A program made the translations under genes and the position numbers. The notes beneath the pieces were generated by a model, which was not told where the DNA came from, made no database searches, and worked only from the letters and a program-made list of their open reading frames with translations. A stretch of DNA of 33,525 nucleotides from Bacteroidota bacterium (lineage in GTDB: Bacteria > Bacteroidota > Ignavibacteria > Kryptoniales > JAKASW01), in the NCBI GenBank assembly GCA_021845665.1, contig JAJZVO010000047.1, positions 1 through 33,525 on the forward strand. Reading direction: 5' to 3'. Of the stretch, positions 25,459 through 33,377 are shown piece by piece; the stretch's first letter is position 1; each line of letters begins with the position of its first letter.

Positions 25459-27297
25459 ATGAAACGATTACTCATAGCCTTGCTGATCGTGCCGATTGCG
25501 ATCCTGGCTGCGAGGCCAGCGAGCACATTTGCCCAGGCAGCGGATACTGTCTTGGTGCCAGCTAATCCGCCGGGCAGCATTAACACATTCATTATGGGTG
25601 ACACCACCACCACCGGTGCAAGAGTGAATCCAAATCGAGTGTATGAACTGTCCAAGGACTCGATATATTTTTTCACCGGAACAATGAACGTGAATTTCCC
25701 GCTAACTATAGTGGCCGGCCCCGGCAAGGGAGCACTGCCCGTCATAGAGCCAGCCATCCTCTCAGATAACTCCCGTCCGAATACTTTCATTAACCTTGAA
25801 AGCGGAAGTCTCACCCTTAGACAACTGTACTTGTTCGGCGTTGCGCCGGACCAGGCCCCAGTCAGACCGGGTAAAGCGGTCTTCGTTACGGGAGACAGCT
25901 TGGATATAACCGCGGACAGCTGCGTATTTGATGGCTGGACCGAGGCGGCTTTTTGGTCGAACGGAAATTGGAATAGCTACTGGCTGACCAACAACGTGTT
26001 CAGGAATCAACAAGATTACACCTCTTTCTACTACGGGGATGTTTTGTTTGCAACAAGCAAGATTCCCACGGACACCGTTTATATCGTAAACAACACAATA
26101 TTCTGTAATGAGGGCTACGCACTTGCAAACGTCTACTACAATAATTTTCTGGATTTCGACCATAATACTATCTTCCTGAGCGGCGCGCACCTCATGTATA
26201 TTACTTACCTCACACAAGCAACGATTACTAACAATATCTTTTATGGAACTGATGCTTCTGGAAGCATTCCAGTGATAGGTCTGGGTAGTCTCGGAGCGAT
26301 CGGAACGACATACGGCATAACGGAGGCTGAAAGACACGTTACACTCGATAACAACGATTATTATTGGCCACAGGGGATGCAAAATTTTTGGAATTCTATA
26401 AATGACACATCGACTTCAGTCGCCGACTCAATAATCCCTCCGGGATGGATGACACCATTCACGCGAGTAATGTTCAATGATACGACCTTCATGTCGATTT
26501 CGACTCATTATATCACGCAAGACACTACAATGAATGGTACGACCACTTCGTCAGCAGATACCCTTGTGGATACCACAACCTTCTATGCGGCGGATACTTC
26601 TTTTGTGCCCGACACCACTTTTGCCGCTGACACTACGGTAGGCACGGACACAACCATTATTTCTGATACCACCAACATAGTGAACACTTTCCCGACCACC
26701 AAGAGATATCCGTACTTCGAAGACACAGGAAATATGAGTGTTGATCCCGGCTTCTCCTCATCCATAATGGATCAGGTAGATAGTCTGGACCACTATGTGT
26801 ACTTGAGCAAAACTAAAGGTCTGGGAAAATACTTGTGGTGGTACAATCCGACAGGATCTGTGTATCCGCCTACTCAGCCATTACCAGAGAACCTTGTGTA
26901 TTCGAACGCGACACTCCAATCAGCTGGCACGAACAATTATGCTTTGGGGGATCTGAACTGGTTCCCGAGCCAATTGGAGGAATGGGAAGGTGGTGGTGTC
27001 AACGCTGTCAGATCAAATGCATCCCAAGTCCTGACGAAGTTCGAACTAAGCCAGAACTATCCCAATCCCTTCAACCCGTCAACCAACATTAAGGTCAGTG
27101 TGGCTCGGGCCGGCGTCGTGAGCCTGAAGATTTACAATGTTCTTGGTCAGCTGGTCAAAGTTGTTGACTTGGGCTACAAGCCTGCCGGCGCCTACACGTT
27201 CAACGTTAACATGGACAGATACGCTAGCGGAGTCTATTTCTATACTCTCCGGGAGGGAGCAAATGTCCTGACAAAAAAAATGATGTTGCTTAAGTGA
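25459..27297 (+). CDS. T9SS-secreted right-handed beta-helix protein, candidate polysaccharide lyase or binder
   Basis: 612 residues. A signal peptide (MKRLLIALLIVPIAILAARP, cleavage after AQA near residue 27) is followed by a parallel beta-helix region (about 100-290) with repeated N-x-N/D-x-F/Y turns (WLTNNVFRNQ, IVNNTIFCNE, FDHNTIFLSG, ITNNIFYG). Residues about 355-410 are a Thr/Asp-rich stretch with around a dozen Asp-Thr pairs. The last 85 residues, from FELSQNYPNPFNPSTN to YTLREGANVLTKKMMLLK, are a type A C-terminal sorting domain of the type IX secretion system, so the protein is exported to the surface or medium. Beta-helix proteins with this layout are often polysaccharide lyases or surface adhesins; no catalytic set could be assigned. 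A strong site AAAGGAAGGGA precedes ATG 25459. Confidence 0.85.
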   Translation: MKRLLIALLIVPIAILAARPASTFAQAADTVLVPANPPGSINTFIMGDTTTTGARVNPNRVYELSKDSIYFFTGTMNVNFPLTIVAGPGKGALPVIEPAILSDNSRPNTFINLESGSLTLRQLYLFGVAPDQAPVRPGKAVFVTGDSLDITADSCVFDGWTEAAFWSNGNWNSYWLTNNVFRNQQDYTSFYYGDVLFATSKIPTDTVYIVNNTIFCNEGYALANVYYNNFLDFDHNTIFLSGAHLMYITYLTQATITNNIFYGTDASGSIPVIGLGSLGAIGTTYGITEAERHVTLDNNDYYWPQGMQNFWNSINDTSTSVADSIIPPGWMTPFTRVMFNDTTFMSISTHYITQDTTMNGTTTSSADTLVDTTTFYAADTSFVPDTTFAADTTVGTDTTIISDTTNIVNTFPTTKRYPYFEDTGNMSVDPGFSSSIMDQVDSLDHYVYLSKTKGLGKYLWWYNPTGSVYPPTQPLPENLVYSNATLQSAGTNNYALGDLNWFPSQLEEWEGGGVNAVRSNASQVLTKFELSQNYPNPFNPSTNIKVSVARAGVVSLKIYNVLGQLVKVVDLGYKPAGAYTFNVNMDRYASGVYFYTLREGANVLTKKMMLLK

Positions 27298-27308
27298 CCT
27301 TTGCTGAA

Positions 27309-27342
27309 GACCGAGACTCACCACCTTGGTGAGTCTCGGGTC
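27309..27342 (+). promoter_or_regulatory. Strong intergenic hairpin between the T9SS protein and the lyase gene
   Basis: GAGACTCACCA (27313-27323) pairs perfectly with TGGTGAGTCTC (27327-27337) around the loop CCT; four further pairs extend it to 27309-27342 with a one-base bulge. No T-run follows, so it is not a normal intrinsic terminator. It sits 28 bases before the preferred lyase start and may stabilise the upstream mRNA or attenuate expression of the lyase. Confidence 0.6.
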
Positions 27343-27369
27343 TCGGCTAATCTTCCGGAGAATAGAGTG

Positions 27370-30300
27370 ATGCATAACAGAATGAGACTTGCCACATTTT
27401 TCTTTCTTTTTCTTTTCCAGCCGGTTTATAGTCCAGTAGCGGCTCAAGTGCTTGTGAGCAAGCTTAACCAGAGAGACCATTCGATGATAACCAAAAAGGT
27501 AGTCTACAAAGCAGATTTCAAGGAAGGAAATGTAAGTGGTTGGGAATCTTATCCCCCATTTCAAGACACAGGTTTTGATCCGTACTTTCACTGTGAAGCG
27601 ATCAGCGGGCCGACCAACAGCGTTTATTCCCTAATGATCGAATTCCGACCCGGTTTAGTTACGGAACATAAGATCGGCTTTGTAAGAAAACTGTCGCTCA
27701 TTGCCGATGCTACCACAAGAGCCTCCTTTTATTATAAGGCGAATGGATATGGCGACTTCAAAGGTATCACACTTATTCTATACGGCTCTGACGGGAAACA
27801 GTATTCTTATCATACCGCCATAAGAGACGACAGGGAGTGGCACAAGATCAGTGTAGGCCTCTCCGATTTCAAATTCTTGCGAACCTGCATGAAGCCGGGC
27901 ATCGGTATCGGGGGCTTTTCCTTAACAACTGACATCCCCAAGACCAACCCCGACGTTACCTACCGACTGTTTCTAAGCGATTTTCACCTTACCGCACGCG
28001 AACCTGTGCAATTCGAGATACAAGAGCCTGCGTCATATTATCTGAAGAATCTTCAATTATTAGTTCCATTACACCACTACACTCGGGGGGAGCACGTCGA
28101 TTTATCAGCGAAGCTTCCCAGCGGGGTGAAATTATCTGGAGTGAATATCAGCATTATCAATCCGGCTGGCAAAACAATCATAGAAGATGACGCACTGCAT
28201 TTCAACTCGACCGATAATTCCTGGGCGAAGAAAAACGTATACACTTTCTCGCGTCACGATACGCCCGGCCAGTGGACCGTGAAAATCGAGGGCGAAGATC
28301 GAATCGGAAGAAAGGTTGATACTGAGTTCAACCTATGGCTGGCAAAAGAGAATTTAAAGCATCCGAGACTTTTCTTCCGACAGAGAGAGATTGATAATTG
28401 CAAAGAGAAAATCAGAACCCAACACTGGCAGAATTGGTGGGATTCTCTTGTTCAGGAAGCTGCAAAGTCGAGAGAAACATCTACATTAGGGTCAATAAAA
28501 TTTGGCTCCGAAAGTTCAAGCCTAAGAGAAGTTCCGCCGAGAGAACTCGGACTAGAATCTCTGTCGAAGGTGAACTTTGCGGTTTTCGATTCCGTGTATT
28601 TGATACCAACCCTGTCGCATTATTTCAGCATAATGGAATCTGCTGAAAAGATTTTGCGCGAGAACGCTTTAGTCTATGCGGTGACAGGCGATACTGCCGC
28701 TGGTGAATATGCGAAGGAGGCGTTAATTAGGATCGCAAAATGGAAGACCTGGAACCATCCATGGTTTCAGGCTCGTCACAGGGAGACGTATTACCCAATG
28801 GGTGAGCTCGGTATGCGGGTGGCTTTTTGTTATGATATAGTTTATCCGCTAATGACCGCCACAGAGAGAGACGAAGTCAGCGAAGGTTTACTGAAAGATT
28901 GCATCATACCCGCCTATGAAGAATATGTATTGCATGATAGGACACCTTCCGCAACGACGAACTGGATCGGAAACACAGTGGGTGGCGCGATCTGCTGCGC
29001 TCTAGCCGTATACAGGGACGACCCGAAGTTGGGTGATCTTGAACCGTATCTTTCTGGGTTGTTAAAGAAATTCGAGATGTACTTTGATAATACTTTGGAT
29101 ACCACAGGAGCGTGGGGGGAAGGAATAAGCTACCAGGCTTTCGCATTTGCCAATGATCTACCTACGATCTCTGCCATCCGGCATGTACTTGGGATCAATT
29201 TAGCGAGTAAAGGACTACTCAATTCCTATAAGTACTTTCTTTACAATTATTCTGAACCACAAATACTGGATAACGGTGACAGTCATCCGGAATTGAGCAC
29301 TTTGTCATCGTTTTCATGGCTTTCCACTCACTCAAACGATCCGTTTTTCCAGTGGCTGTACATGAAAAGCCCCCGCAACAATGTCTTGGATTTTATGTTT
29401 GGAAGCGATTCCGGAGTTGAGACTCCACCGACATCCCTTCCGAAGTCAAAGGAATTCCCTGAGTTGGGTGCCGTTGTTTTCAGGTCAGGCTGGTTACCTG
29501 ACGACATAGTGCTGAATTTCAGGTGTGGTCCCTGGTACAACCATGAACATTACGATCAGGGAAGCTTTCAACTGAACGCCTTCGGCAAAACGTTAGTGCC
29601 TGAAGCTGGCGACGTAAATTATTACGCTGACCCGTGGTACCAGAGGTACTATATCCAGCCGGCGGGACATAATACTGTGCTCGTTGATCAAGACGCCGGG
29701 TCTCAGGAAAGCGGGGACTATCTGCATTTCATAAAATCCGCTCATAGGATGGCGAGAATAACCGACTTCATATCAACAGACGACTATTCGTCTGTTACTG
29801 GTGAACTGGCAGACCTGTACTACGGAAAACTGGCAGAGTTCCAGAGAAATATCGTCTTCTTGAATAGAAAATATTTCGTGATCTTTGACAGACTGAAATC
29901 CTCGGGAGCGCCTCACCAGTACGATCTGTTATTCCACTTCGGTAATCGTAAAGATGTTACTTTGGAGCGAAGCAACGTTTTTACATTCAAAACTGAGAGG
30001 GCTTCTCTATTTGCCCAGGTGGTTTATCCGGGAAATCCGACGATGAAAATCTGCGGAGCGCCGACCCGTTTTGGTCCGCCGCTACGCGAACCCGGGTACG
30101 TTCAAGTGAGTAATTCAAAGAAAAGCGGGAGAGAGAATTTCCTTACGGTACTTTATCCGGTGAAGGGTGACGGCGATGTTGAAATGATGTCCAAGAATAT
30201 CAAAAAGATAAACGGTAACGGCTGTGTGGGGGTAAGCGTGAAAATAGGTACCGGCGTCGACGCGTTGCTGTTCAAAACTGGCAGTGCGAAAATGGCAGAT

Positions 30301-30633
30301 GAAAAGGTTGTCACCGACGGCGAAATTGCAGAGGTTTCATTGCAAAACGACAAGCTATCGCATCTTGGTGCTTCTGAGGCCACCTATTTTAGCTATAAGG
30401 GCAATGAGCTGATCAAAGCTGATGCGCCGGTGACATTCGACGTGAGGCGTGTTGCAACAAGAGAGAAGTGGACAATTAACAGTAACGAAGAATGCAAGGC
30501 GTCGATCCTTCTTGAGTCCGAACCGACTGCAATAACACTTAATGGCATACCGCTAGAAGGGCTCAACGAAGTTGGAAAATCGATCCAAGTTCCTCTTTCC
30601 AAAGGATCAAACTCCTTGGAAATAGAATTCTGA
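27370..30633 (+). CDS. Secreted heparinase II/III-family polysaccharide lyase
   Basis: 1087 residues from ATG 27370, with GGAG nine bases upstream; the open frame continues to a TTG at 27301, but that stretch contains the hairpin and is rejected. A signal peptide (MRLATFFFLFLFQPVYSPVAAQ) is followed by a jelly-roll-like domain (about 20-215), an Ig-like domain (about 220-325), then the lyase core. The alpha-helical part has NWIGNTVGG (N531) and GEGISYQAF with Y588 as candidate catalytic tyrosine; the beta-sandwich part has NHEHYDQGSFQLNAFGK with H725 and H727. The family cleaves uronic-acid-containing polymers (heparan/heparin, alginate, hyaluronan-like) by beta-elimination, giving unsaturated ends. 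Subfamily and substrate are not determined. It is the last intact gene before a terminator. Confidence 0.9.
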   Translation: MHNRMRLATFFFLFLFQPVYSPVAAQVLVSKLNQRDHSMITKKVVYKADFKEGNVSGWESYPPFQDTGFDPYFHCEAISGPTNSVYSLMIEFRPGLVTEHKIGFVRKLSLIADATTRASFYYKANGYGDFKGITLILYGSDGKQYSYHTAIRDDREWHKISVGLSDFKFLRTCMKPGIGIGGFSLTTDIPKTNPDVTYRLFLSDFHLTAREPVQFEIQEPASYYLKNLQLLVPLHHYTRGEHVDLSAKLPSGVKLSGVNISIINPAGKTIIEDDALHFNSTDNSWAKKNVYTFSRHDTPGQWTVKIEGEDRIGRKVDTEFNLWLAKENLKHPRLFFRQREIDNCKEKIRTQHWQNWWDSLVQEAAKSRETSTLGSIKFGSESSSLREVPPRELGLESLSKVNFAVFDSVYLIPTLSHYFSIMESAEKILRENALVYAVTGDTAAGEYAKEALIRIAKWKTWNHPWFQARHRETYYPMGELGMRVAFCYDIVYPLMTATERDEVSEGLLKDCIIPAYEEYVLHDRTPSATTNWIGNTVGGAICCALAVYRDDPKLGDLEPYLSGLLKKFEMYFDNTLDTTGAWGEGISYQAFAFANDLPTISAIRHVLGINLASKGLLNSYKYFLYNYSEPQILDNGDSHPELSTLSSFSWLSTHSNDPFFQWLYMKSPRNNVLDFMFGSDSGVETPPTSLPKSKEFPELGAVVFRSGWLPDDIVLNFRCGPWYNHEHYDQGSFQLNAFGKTLVPEAGDVNYYADPWYQRYYIQPAGHNTVLVDQDAGSQESGDYLHFIKSAHRMARITDFISTDDYSSVTGELADLYYGKLAEFQRNIVFLNRKYFVIFDRLKSSGAPHQYDLLFHFGNRKDVTLERSNVFTFKTERASLFAQVVYPGNPTMKICGAPTRFGPPLREPGYVQVSNSKKSGRENFLTVLYPVKGDGDVEMMSKNIKKINGNGCVGVSVKIGTGVDALLFKTGSAKMADEKVVTDGEIAEVSLQNDKLSHLGASEATYFSYKGNELIKADAPVTFDVRRVATREKWTINSNEECKASILLESEPTAITLNGIPLEGLNEVGKSIQVPLSKGSNSLEIEF

Positions 30634-30744
30634 CCTGAGGATGGTTAGTCAAGGATTGAGGGCCATCGCAAGTATACGGAGAATAGACTATCTCCGGAAT
30701 TCGACATAATTCTATCAGAATAGATGGGACCTTCTAATTTCTAC

Positions 30745-30778
30745 CCGTCTCGTGGAGCTTTGCTGAGACGGTTTTTTT
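30745..30778 (+). terminator. Rho-independent terminator of the plus-strand operon
   Basis: CCGTCTC (30745-30751) pairs with GAGACGG (30765-30771), followed directly by seven T (30772-30778). The loop contains a possible extra AGC/GCT pair. It lies 112 bases after the lyase stop and marks the end of the long operon. Confidence 0.85.
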
Positions 30779-30779
30779 A

Positions 30780-31061
30780 TGTGCTGCTGGCGGAGCGCAT
30801 TTGCTTGGAGGTGAACCCGCGAGATTAATGAAGTTCTCTACACACCCGACAAGGGACAGAGTTAGTGGGACTGCCAATATCTGTGCCAAGCAATCGACAA
30901 CGGCTTTTGCGAACGGAACAAGGCTATCCAACAGAATACCTGCCGGTAGATTGATTTATCTGGGCAGCATCCAAGGCGTGCTGACATTTTTTTGTTCAGA
31001 CGAATCGAATTATCTGAACGCAAGCGTAGTCACGGTTGACGGGATGTGGACGCGCAAGTGA
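30780..31061 (+). pseudogene. 3' remnant of a short-chain dehydrogenase/reductase gene
   Basis: The last 50 codons before the TGA at 31059-31061 read as an SDR C-terminus: LSNRIPAGRL, then TFFCSDESNYL and VVTVDGMWTRK, matching the family pattern of Arg-Ile-Pro-x-Gly-Arg, Phe-x-x-SD-x-S-x-Y and VDG-x-W. Upstream the same frame stays open back to the terminator but shows no YxxxK or Rossmann motif, so the front two thirds of a normal 250-residue protein are gone or scrambled. SDRs beside a KDPG aldolase typically reduce unsaturated-uronate-derived keto sugars (DEH or 5-keto-4-deoxyuronate), which would fit the lyase upstream. The remnant has no start or ribosome-binding site and follows a terminator, so it should be dead. 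Confidence 0.6.
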
Positions 31062-31097
31062 AGAACCTTTCTTAATATTTAAACTCAAGGCGAAAAC

Positions 31098-31272
31098 ATG
31101 TCGAGAAGTGAAACAATTGAGAAGATTGTTCGGAATGGTGCTGTCGCAGTTATCAGGCTGAGCAATCCGGAGAAACTTATAAGGTCGCAGAAGCTGTCAA
31201 TAAGGGTGGTACAAACGGGATTGAAATTACTATGACCGTTCGCGGCGCTATCAAAGTAATAGTGGGAGCTGC
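31098..31272 (+). pseudogene. eda: Frameshifted, truncated KDPG aldolase gene interrupted by IS630
   Basis: From ATG 31098 (preceded by AAGGCG) the frame reads MSRSETIEKIVRNGAVAVIR then LSNPEKL, the usual N-terminus of 2-dehydro-3-deoxy-phosphogluconate aldolase. A one-base loss or two-base gain near 31179-31183 shifts the frame; the other frame then gives VAEAVNKGGTNGIEITMTVR and GAIKVI, the next conserved stretch including the IEITM glutamate. The IS630 element begins at 31275 and the catalytic lysine half is missing. No continuation is found beyond the element. The intact enzyme splits KDPG into pyruvate and glyceraldehyde 3-phosphate, the final step of uronate breakdown via KDG. Two independent lesions indicate a decayed gene. 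Confidence 0.75.
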
Positions 31273-32378
31273 TAGTGTAGTGCGGCCAACGCTTCTTTAC
31301 TTTTGGCGATCTTAGCCATGATGCGTTGGATAGGAGCAGTCCAGACGAAGAGTTTCGGGTTCTGATTGCAATTACTAATGTAATCATAGATTGTTTTGAC
31401 CAAGATTGGTACGTTATGGAAAGAACCGCGCCTGAGTCGTTTATCTGTCAGTTCGCGGAACCATCGTTCAACCAAATTGAGCCATGATGAAGAAGTAGGG
31501 GTAAAATGGAGATGAAAACGTGGATGTCGGCTGAGCCATCTTTTGACAGAGGGATGTTTATGAGTCGCATAGTTGTCCATTATCAAATGCAAGTCAAGTC
31601 CATGCGGCGTCTGGTCATCAATTTTCTTGAGAAATCGAATGAACTCTTGATGTCGATGACGCGGCAGGCATTCACCAATTACTTTGCCGTCAAGAACGGA
31701 AAGAGAGGCAAATAATGTGGTTGTACCGTTACGCTTGTAATCATGTGTGATGGTGGCACGCCGCCCCTTCTTTAATGGAAGAGAAGGCTGAGTCCTGTTT
31801 AATGCTTGTATTTGGCTCTTCTCATCCACACACAGAACAAGAGACTTCTCGGGAGGATTTAAGTACAGTCCAACAACGTCAACGAGTTTCTCGATGAAGT
31901 GCTTATCACGGCTCAGCTTGAATGTCTTGACCAAATGTGGTTTCAGGTTGTGTTGTTTCCATATTCGCCGCACAGTCGCTTCGCTGATGCCTTTTTCCTG
32001 TGCCATCATGCGGGTGCTCCAATGTGTAGCATTACGAGGCTTGGTATGAAGCGTAGCCTCCACTACCTCATGGACTTTTTCCTCGGAAATCTTCGGAATC
32101 CGTCCGGGACGAGGTGCGTCTTTCTCCAGACCATTAATCCGAAGCGCAAGAAAACGCTCCCGCCACAACTGAACCGTCGGTCGGGACATCTTAAGTCTCC
32201 TTGCGATATCTTTACTCTGTGTTCCGCCAGCCGCCAAAAGGACAATGCGAGCGCGTTCCACAAACCGTGCAGGAACGCTTCTTCCTCGTGCCAGCTTTTC
32301 CAACTCCGAGCGCTCCTCATTGGACAACGTAATAGCTTCTGCTTTTCTCATAGTGAAATAATATACGAATTCACACAT
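31272..32378 (-). CDS. IS630-family transposase
   Basis: 368 residues from 32378; a start at the internal Met ([10 protein letters not shown], 32351) is equally possible. The N-terminal helix-turn-helix region ([22 protein letters not shown], about 55-76) and a second one ([15 protein letters not shown]) are followed by the DDE catalytic core: D185 ([10 protein letters not shown]), D268 ([11 protein letters not shown]) and E304 ([11 protein letters not shown]), the last two 35 residues apart, as in the IS630/Tc1-mariner group. The stop codon TAG overlaps the TA target dinucleotide at the element end, so the coding region spans the terminal repeat. The frame is complete and the element may be active. 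Confidence 0.93.
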   Translation of the reverse strand: MCEFVYYFTMRKAEAITLSNEERSELEKLARGRSVPARFVERARIVLLAAGGTQSKDIARRLKMSRPTVQLWRERFLALRINGLEKDAPRPGRIPKISEEKVHEVVEATLHTKPRNATHWSTRMMAQEKGISEATVRRIWKQHNLKPHLVKTFKLSRDKHFIEKLVDVVGLYLNPPEKSLVLCVDEKSQIQALNRTQPSLPLKKGRRATITHDYKRNGTTTLFASLSVLDGKVIGECLPRHRHQEFIRFLKKIDDQTPHGLDLHLIMDNYATHKHPSVKRWLSRHPRFHLHFTPTSSSWLNLVERWFRELTDKRLRRGSFHNVPILVKTIYDYISNCNQNPKLFVWTAPIQRIMAKIAKSKEALAALH

Positions 32379-32409
32379 TATAAGTCAAGAGATTTACGAC
32401 GCACTACAC
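31275..32409 (-). mobile_element. IS630-family insertion sequence
   Basis: 1135 bases bounded by the inverted ends GTGTAGTGCG (31275-31284) and CGCACTACAC (32400-32409), with TA flanking each side (31273-31274 and 32410-32411), the target duplication typical of this family. It carries a single transposase gene on the minus strand. Left flank is a KDPG aldolase fragment, right flank a transposase C-terminal fragment; the flanks do not join into one gene, so either it inserted at an existing junction or it took part in a rearrangement. Confidence 0.9.
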
Positions 32410-32411
32410 TA

Positions 32412-32529
32412 GAAAGGGGATCGACATCAGGTTACAGTGCGTGTCAAAACCAGATAAAGACCTTGCATGGATGTTGCAGAAACTACAGCTCATCCCCCCG
32501 GAGCGGCTCACGAAAGAGTACAAATTGTA
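32412..32529 (+). pseudogene. C-terminal fragment of an unidentified protein, probably a transposase
   Basis: Immediately right of the IS630 element an open frame reads ...CVSKPDKDLAWMLQKLQL then IPPERLTKEYKL and TAG (32527-32529). The last 17 codons are duplicated at positions 1-54. A protein tail located at the end of a repeat suggests the C-terminus of a transposase; I could not place the family. The upstream part is missing. Confidence 0.45.
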
Positions 32530-32607
32530 GTGCCGACTTTTCCCCTTTTTCCTCTATTCTCGCATGGAATCCACGTTTTCAGCCGAGAAGTGTCGAACTT
32601 GGGCTAA
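32477..32607 (+). repeat. Right copy of the 131-bp direct repeat
   Basis: Same orientation as 1-131 with two substitutions. It ends exactly where an ISKra4-like transposase fragment begins on the other strand, so the repeat end is likely an element boundary inserted into older transposase sequence. Confidence 0.75.
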
Positions 32608-32737
32608 TCCTCTTTCCAAACTCTTCTGCTGTCTCTATCGCTCCTGTGTACGTCGTCGACAGCTCGTCTCTTATTGGGTATCCATTCTTGTCGACGCTCG
32701 TCTGAGCAAAAATCGACCCTAACTTCGCTTCCCGTGT
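32606..32737 (-). pseudogene. ISKra4-like transposase fragment
   Basis: On the minus strand, from 32737 downward, the frame gives TREAKLGSIFAQTSVDKNG, then YPIRDELSTTYTGAIETAEEFGKRI. This matches the conserved core of ISKra4-family transposases (EAKxG..F.QT, PxRD..STTY.GAIE...FG). The frame is cut at 32606 by the end of the 131-bp repeat, and stops interrupt it just upstream near 32740-32770, so only about 44 codons survive. Confidence 0.65.
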
Positions 32738-33140
32738 TTTACATATCTCTTCTCACATCCATCTCCTCTACCACCGTAACTGAGCGGTTATCTCAATTCG
32801 ATCTGCAGAACTAGAAATCGACTCTTCCGGTGGAGTGTCGGGGAAGTATCCACATGGGAAATTTTCTCGAGAAATAACACGAGAAATTCTTCCACATATA
32901 CCCCACACCTTCGACACACTTTCATACCAAATCATACCTCTCGGTACCACAGAATCTTTGAATACGCTCTAAAATCAGCGATTCCACTTCGCACGGTGGC
33001 ATTGTCCCTGCCTGCCAAGCAGGTGTCGAATCATTACACAGTCCTAAGGACCCTTCGGATACGGAATTGACTCACCGGTATTGGCTCCATTTAGATCTGA
33101 TTGGAAAAACAAGGTTTGCCTGATCGCGACAGCTTGTCAG
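32738..33140. other. Non-coding stretch, probably decayed mobile-element sequence
   Basis: A 60-codon minus-strand frame (32768-32950) precedes the ISKra4-like fragment and could be its degraded upstream part, but shows no motif I recognise. The rest of the stretch has no convincing gene, promoter or terminator. Confidence 0.4.
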
Positions 33141-33288
33141 TCCCGAGAGCGGGAGTCGAACCCGCACGGAGTGTGAGCCCCGTCCCGACTGAATTGTAAT
33201 TCAGTCGGGACGCGTCTACTACCGCAAGTCGGGAAGTCGGACAGCGTCTCGGAAAGCGAGTCGTGTCGTCGAAGGCTGCGCCGCCTGA
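33141..33288 (-). repeat. tRNA-Leu-like palindromic repeat, copy 1
   Basis: Read on the minus strand, 33165-33149 is a perfect T arm (GCGGG-TTCGACT-CCCGC) preceded by GTG and followed by TCTCGG, which can pair with CCGAGA at 33252-33247; GGTAGTAGACGCG resembles a D arm of tRNA-Leu and GGGGCTCACACTCC a class II variable arm. Instead of a normal anticodon arm there is a 15-bp perfect palindrome around GT (33181-33195 with 33198-33212), giving an even-sized loop with TTA. The region between acceptor and D arm is also too long. It is therefore a tRNA-derived or tRNA-mimicking element, not a standard tRNA. It is repeated 237 bases downstream. Confidence 0.55.
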
Positions 33289-33377
33289 GCCGGAAGGGTG
33301 GATTAGTGGAGAAGGAAGGCTGATTGGTCCAGAGACGGAGAACGGTGAAACTCGAATTGAATGCTTGGGCTCAGGAG

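Noticed and set aside
27301-27369. N-terminal extension of the lyase gene from a TTG at 27301
   Set aside because: The extension contains a strong hairpin, has no ribosome-binding site and precedes a clear signal peptide; ATG 27370 with GGAG is better.
31240-31284. Continuation of KDPG aldolase into the IS630 end (VIVGAASVV reading)
   Set aside because: It superficially resembles the GAGTV motif of the aldolase, but the bases after 31274 are the element's inverted repeat, so the match is coincidental.
31899-32705. 268-codon plus-strand frame across the IS630 transposase and right flank
   Set aside because: It is antisense to the transposase with its intact DDE core and runs through an element boundary.
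33141-33252. Functional tRNA-Leu on the minus strand
   Set aside because: The anticodon arm is a 15-bp palindrome with an even loop, the acceptor-to-D-arm distance is far too long, and the T stem of copy 2 has a mismatch.
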